Shown here: positions 58,916 through 64,000 of the stretch, piece by piece
How positions within the stretch are numbered: position 1 is the stretch's first letter
Layout: each line of letters begins with the position of its first letter
Assembly: GCA_963383645.1 (NCBI GenBank)
Contig: OY726560.1
Location: 68,449,023-68,513,022 of the forward strand
Reading direction: 5' to 3'
Length of the DNA: 64,000 bases
DNA from: Muscardinus avellanarius
Taxonomy: Eukaryota > Chordata > Mammalia > Rodentia > Gliridae
Notes under the pieces: generated by a model
Told to the model about the DNA's origin: nothing
What the model saw: the letters and a program-made list of their open reading frames with translations, nothing else
Databases searched by the model: none
Made by a program: the position numbers and the translations under genes

Positions 58916-59400
58916 AATTATAGTAACTAATAGAATAAGAAAGTATAATAAAACTTCCAAATTACTAGTACTATTAATTTGTATCAAAGAGAGATGGAAG
59001 TTCTGTCTGCCTACTGATTGAAATTGAGAGGAAGTCAATAGTAGTAATATGCAATATCATAAATATTGAGAAATTGCTACTAAAATGGAACCAGGACAAA
59101 GGAGAAACTCAGAATCAGCTTCATATCAATGCTGTAGGAAATTGAACATTGTATGGAGAATAAATAAAAGAAATTCCAGAAAAACCTCATCAAATTCTAT
59201 ATAAGTGGGAAAGACATAAGATAGAAGACAAGAAAAATCTGAGACTATTCTCTTAGAACCATGAAATAAATATGTTATGTTATGAGTTTGCAGCCTAAAG
59301 AAGATGACCTGGTGTCCTATAATATCAAACAGAAAGGCTTCTGGAAAAAATATTTATCCTGACTTAAATATTACACAGTATACACATATATCAGACTATC
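58916..59400. other. Unique AT-rich stretch
   Basis: No gene seen. Confidence 0.4.
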
Positions 59401-59409
59401 ACACAAAAC

Positions 59410-59800
59410 TGGTTGTGGTTTGGATATTAAATGTCCTCCAAAAGCCCATATTCTAAATGCTTGGTGCCCAGCTCATGGCACTATTTGTTAAGTGGTGGAA
59501 AATTCAGAAGATAGGCTTACTGGAAGAAAGTTAGGTCATTGAAGTATGGTATGCTCTTGAAGATGATACTGGGACCTCAGTCCCTTTCTTGTTTTCTCTT
59601 TCTTCGCCACCATGGGGTTAACAGATTTTTTCTTACACATTCCCACCATGAAGTACTATGCCACTAGGGGTCCAAAGTGATAGAGAAAAGCAATCATGGA
59701 CATAAATTTTTGATCATGAACCATCATAAACCTTTCCTTTTTATAAGATGACCATCTCAAGTAATTTGTCCTAGTGATGAAAAGCTGATTAACACAGTTA
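59410..59800 (+). mobile_element. MT-type (ERVL-MaLR-like) solo LTR
   Basis: 'tgtggtttggatattaaatg', 'tgcttggtgcccagctcatg', 'catcataaacctttcctttt' and 'gctgattaacacag'. Same family and orientation as 28505. Confidence 0.7.
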
Positions 59801-60043
59801 ACCCATAAATGTGTGTGATTTTATGTTTTTGTATATGCATCAAGAAAAAATGTAAAGAAAAAAAGAAAATGAAAATAAAAAAGAGAGACTATGTAGTTTA
59901 CAAAAATTCAAGAAAATAAATGGAGCAAATGAAGGAAAGTAAAACAGCATCAAAGAATATTTAATTTTAAAAATGACTAAAAACTTATAAAATATACTTT
60001 TTACAAAATAAATTACATGACTTATTTACTTAGTACCAAATAA

Positions 60044-60142
60044 AAGAGCTGGAGCTATATCTCAGTGATACAGCATATGCTTAACATGTTCAACATCCTG
60101 GGCTTAATCCTCAGTACCAAAACCTAACAAACAAACAAAAAT
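60044..60142 (+). mobile_element. ID SINE
   Basis: 'agctggagctatatctcagt', 'gatacagcatatgcttaaca' and 'gggcttaatcctcagtacc', tail AACAAACAAAC. More diverged than the ID at 46563. Confidence 0.85.
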
Positions 60143-60284
60143 GACAAAGAATACCCCATATGGAACAAAAAATTTACTATATACTAACTAAAAGAGATAT
60201 AGTTATAAAAAAGTTAAAATTCAAAAAGTAGAGACAAATTAAGTCATAAAGATTGTAATCTCATCAGTGAATAAATTCATTGTA

Positions 60285-60622
60285 ATGGATTTGCTGTGTG
60301 ATTGATAATCTAAACAAGTGAGATGTGGCTGGAGAAGATGGGTCCCTGAGGATGTGGCCTTAGAAACTGTGCTTTTGTTTTTTGAATTCCCTTGCTTGCT
60401 TATTCTGTCTTGCTTCAGGTTTCCATGATGTGACAGCAAAGCCTTGTTCTTGCTCCCTCTCTTTCTGCTTCCTTCCACTGTGCCTTGAGCTCTGGCAACC
60501 CATGCCTCACATTTGAACGTTGAAATCTCCAAAAATGATGAGCAAATAAATCTTCCTCCTCTATGTTGTGTGGTCAATCATTTTGAATTATAGCAGTAAG
60601 AATGCTGAATAAGACACCCACT
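60285..60622 (+). mobile_element. MLT/MaLR-like LTR remnant
   Basis: 'gatgtggctggagaagatgg', 'ccatgatgtgacagcaaagc', 'gatgagcaaataaatcttcc' and 'tgctgaataagacacc' resemble the 3' half of an old MaLR LTR. Confidence 0.5.
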
Positions 60623-60624
60623 AG

Positions 60625-62320
60625 CACATGATCTTTAAAAGGACATTAATTGTATGTGTTTGGTTCATGATTGCCTCTCACCACCGTGTAATTTAATTAT
60701 TCAGCTGGTTAACTGTATATATTTCTATTAGCTGAATTATATAGAATTATGATATATAAGACAAATCTATTTGAGTAAAATAGATGAATAGTAAGTGCAG
60801 TTGTAAAATAATGCAAACATAAATATAAAAAGTGTCTTAAACAATGAGAAAAGACAGCATGGATAAATATTCATAGATGTGTCAGATGAGTTATACTAAA
60901 TGAAATAAAAAACTTATATGTATAATCTCACTTTGTAGAACAGTAGAAATATATGACAGATAAATGATTGATGGTAGATAGATGATTGATTGGTGACAGA
61001 TTAAAATAAGAGAGGAAGCAAAAAAAGAAAAGAATAAAAGGAAGGCTATGACAGAACTCACACTGGATCCAGAGAAAGTATCTCATCCAACTACATGAAA
61101 GGCATAATAATTCTGATATCAGAATAATGGCAGTAATAGCATCAGGAAATCTGTACCTATTCTTCCAAATGCATTGTTCTATATAACATTCTCCATGGGC
61201 TAATAGTTGAGAGTAGAATGTCATAAAATCAGGCATGCAAATTTAAGCACACACATTTTAGTTTCATTTTCCACTGTGCGTTAATGTATGTACCTATAGC
61301 AGGCAACAGACACTGGCTAATTGAGTAAGTGCTCTTTTAGTTGGGTCTGATATAATATCAAGGTTCTAAGTTTGGTGTGAGGCAGGAATCTTGGCTTGTT
61401 TCAGGTTGTGTTTAATATAACCCTGCAAAAATTTAAATAACAATTTTAAGTGACTCAATATTTAATTGCTGTTTATTAATAGTTGGATAGAATAAAATTT
61501 CCTGATAAGCAAGTTGATGACCTGGAAAACATGATGAGTTTTGGAAATGTTTAGTATGTGAAGTACTGGAAGAGATTATAATGAAAAAGATAAAGGCCTT
61601 CTTTTATTCTGTTACAATACTTTAAAAATTCCTAAAGTCAACATGAATAAAAATGTCTGCATAATTGGAAAAGCCAAAACTAATCAGGCATAAAGATATT
61701 AAGATGATTCATAGTTTGTCATAATGTTTTAGAAGAACTACATCCAGTGAACATAAATATTTCTCTATTAAATTTTAACTACCTTAGTCTAGACTTTATT
61801 TTTTCTGATGTTCATATCAATTGGTCTCTTGAAATGATCATATAATCTGTTTATAGTGAAACACTTTTCTCTCCATCTTCTGCATTAGAAAGCTAAAAAT
61901 GGTTTGCATTGATAACCAGACAGAGACTATAGAGTTTTCTAAGTGCTCTTAAATATTTATTAATTTTCTTTATCTTTATATATTGTCCTATTTTAAGTAA
62001 AAAGTTATTCTTTTCCAGATTTCATCTAGGTAGGTTTTACTTTGTATGGGCACAGTTATAAAATTTCTGATTTTAAGTGAGAAAATAGATGATTACATAT
62101 AAAATTTTGAGTATAAATTATGAATAAAAAGTTCTTATAAAATACAGTTACTAAAACATAATACAATCCATAATAGGATTAATATTAAAGTTATTTGTTT
62201 TTTATTTATTTCATATGACAGTTTAAGCACTAAATGTATATTGTGAGAAATCTGGTTCTTATTTTGAAACAACATAAGAAAACTCAAAATTTATTAATGC
62301 TTAGTATTCTTTAATATTAA
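60625..62320. other. Unique AT-rich stretch
   Basis: No gene recognised. A GATA/TTGATT-rich run lies at about 60956-61000. Confidence 0.45.
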
Positions 62321-62324
62321 TAAT

Positions 62325-63690
62325 ACATATTAATGGAACAGAATAGAAGATACAGAAACAAATGCACTCACTTATAGCCAAGTGATTTTCAACAAAGGTG
62401 CCAAAAACATACCGTAGAGAAAAGATGGCCATTTTAACAAATGGTGTTTGGAAACCTGATTATCATTTGTAGAAAAATGGGATTAAATCCCTACCTTTCA
62501 CCCTGCACAAGAATCAACTCAAAATGATTATACCAGACTTTGAAATTATTAGAGGAGGTCATAGGTCCAACATTCAAACATATAGGTAGAGGCAGAAATT
62601 TTTTCAATAAGGTCCCCAATGCTTAGGAAATTAAAACAATAATTAATACGTGGGATGGGCATTAAACTAAAAAGTTTCTGCTCATCAAACAAAAACAGCA
62701 AGATATAAAGAAAGAGCCTAAAGAATGGGAGAACATCTTTGCCAGCTATTTCTCCAAAAGAGGACTAATATCCAGAATATATAAAAAGTACTTAAAATAC
62801 TTAACACTAAAAAAAACCAACAAATCAGTCAAGAGATGGGTAATTGAACTACATAGACACTTTATAAAAAAGGAGAAATATGAATGGCCAATAAATATAT
62901 AAAAATGTTTAACCTCATTAGCAATCAAAGACATTCAAATCAAAACTACACTGAGATTCCATCTAACCCCAATTAGAATGCCAATCATGAAGAAGTCAAA
63001 CAATAAAAAATGCTAGCAATGATGTGGGGAATAGGAATTATTCTACACTGTTGGTAGGATTGCAAATTATTGCATTTGCAGTGGAGATCAGTATGGAAAT
63101 TCCACAGAAAACTGAAAAGGGATCCACCATCTGATCCAGCTATACCACTCCTGTATCTTTCCAAAGGGAATGAAATCTGAACATTATAGTAACAAATGCA
63201 TATCTATGTTTATAGCAGCACAACTCATAATAGCCAAATTATGAAACCAGCCCAGTACTCATCAAAAGAAGAATCAATTACAAAATTATAGGCTATAAAC
63301 ACAATGAGATTCTACTCAGCACTAAAGAATGAAATTATGTTGTTTGCAGAAAAATGACTGGAGAACATTGTGCTAAGTGATATTAGCCAATCACAGAGAG
63401 TGAATGATCATATATTTTTTCTCATATGTGGAAGTTAGGTAGTAATTGGCATATAAGAGGGACTTTGGAAAATGAAGGACAAACTTCAGTAGAGGGAGGG
63501 AGGTGGTCTTTGGGAGGGGCAAGGAGAAACAGAATTTATGAAGCAAACACTTCCACTGACATTATGTACATATGTGAGAATAGCGCTGTCAATCCCAATA
63601 TCTTATATGGGGAAGGGCAGTGTGAATGCATGTCCCTATCACTATGATGTGAGACTATAATGCCCCAATAAATGTATTTTAAAAAATAGT
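62325..63690 (+). mobile_element. L1 3' end, 5'-truncated
   Basis: Sense L1 from 'aatggaacagaatagaagat' through ORF2 C-terminal sequence to the 3' UTR and 'ccccaataaatgtatttt' tail. Frames are broken throughout. Confidence 0.85.
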
Positions 63691-64000
63691 AATAACTCCA
63701 TTCTGGTTTGATTCTAAAATATTTCTTCATATCAGTGGAGTTAATGAAGTGCTGATTATGGAGGTACTTCATAGAAGACATGCATAAAGAAAAAATAAAA
63801 GCTTTATTTGATAAGGCTTATTTTATAGTCCATTAGGGAACTGTGATTCAATTACAAGTGTAACTACTATAATAAGTGATTAAAATTAATTTAAATTTAA
63901 ATTTTACTACTAAGTATATCAGGAAGATTCAGAATGTCAAGCACATAAATATTAAATAAGAAGTCTCCAGATGTGAGCGAAAAACTGAGCTATAATTTTC
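63691..64000. other. Unique stretch to window end
   Basis: AT-rich, no feature seen. Confidence 0.4.

Overview
This window looks like a gene-poor, AT-rich piece of a rodent nuclear genome, most likely a squirrel (Sciuridae, for example a ground squirrel or marmot). The assignment rests on the repeats. Composite SINEs join a 7SL/B1-like head ending in a 'cctgtttcaaaataaa' linker to an ID/tRNA-like body. There are also free ID elements, squirrel-type L1 tails ending in 'caccaataaa', and rodent MT/MaLR-like LTRs. No bacterial or viral gene organisation is present. Nearly every long open frame is a shadow of a repeat.

Layout. 0-8 kb: an L1 3' end holding a SINE, an antisense L1 tail, then a composite half-L1 element (about 4971-7748) with an open ORF1 and a 17-bp target-site duplication. 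8-17 kb: mostly unique sequence with old L2/MIR pieces, a short LTR and a few SINEs. 17-19.5 kb: an old antisense L1 interrupted by a second, 5'-truncated copy of the composite element. 19.5-30 kb: dense SINEs, MaLR LTRs and microsatellites. 30.5-31.9 kb: a solo LTR of about 1.35 kb with a 6-bp duplication. 32-34.7 kb: unique sequence with a perfect 21-bp hairpin. 34.7-37.9 kb: nested L1s and SINEs. 38-45 kb: old repeats plus two phase-compatible candidate coding exons on the minus strand. 45-55.9 kb: L1, ID, SINE, ancient repeats and MER5-like DNA transposon remnants. 55.9-58.9 kb: a third, long copy of the composite element with a broken ORF1. 59-64 kb: MaLR LTRs, unique AT-rich sequence and another L1 3' end.

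The only evidence for a host protein-coding gene is on the minus strand. Exons at 44088-44173 and 39463-39539 join in one open frame (phase 1) with gtaagt donors and encode an acidic, Glu/Leu-rich segment. Two weaker exon candidates lie further downstream (27554-27619 and 15296-15344). If these are real, much of the window is intron. I cannot name the gene.

The most unusual signal is the composite retrotransposon family. It carries an L1-like 5' region and ORF1, no ORF2 reading frame, a middle module holding an inverted piece of L1 ORF2, and a normal L1 3' tail. Three copies share the same architecture, so it behaves as a mobilised family like the known half-L1 (HAL1) elements and not as a one-off rearrangement.
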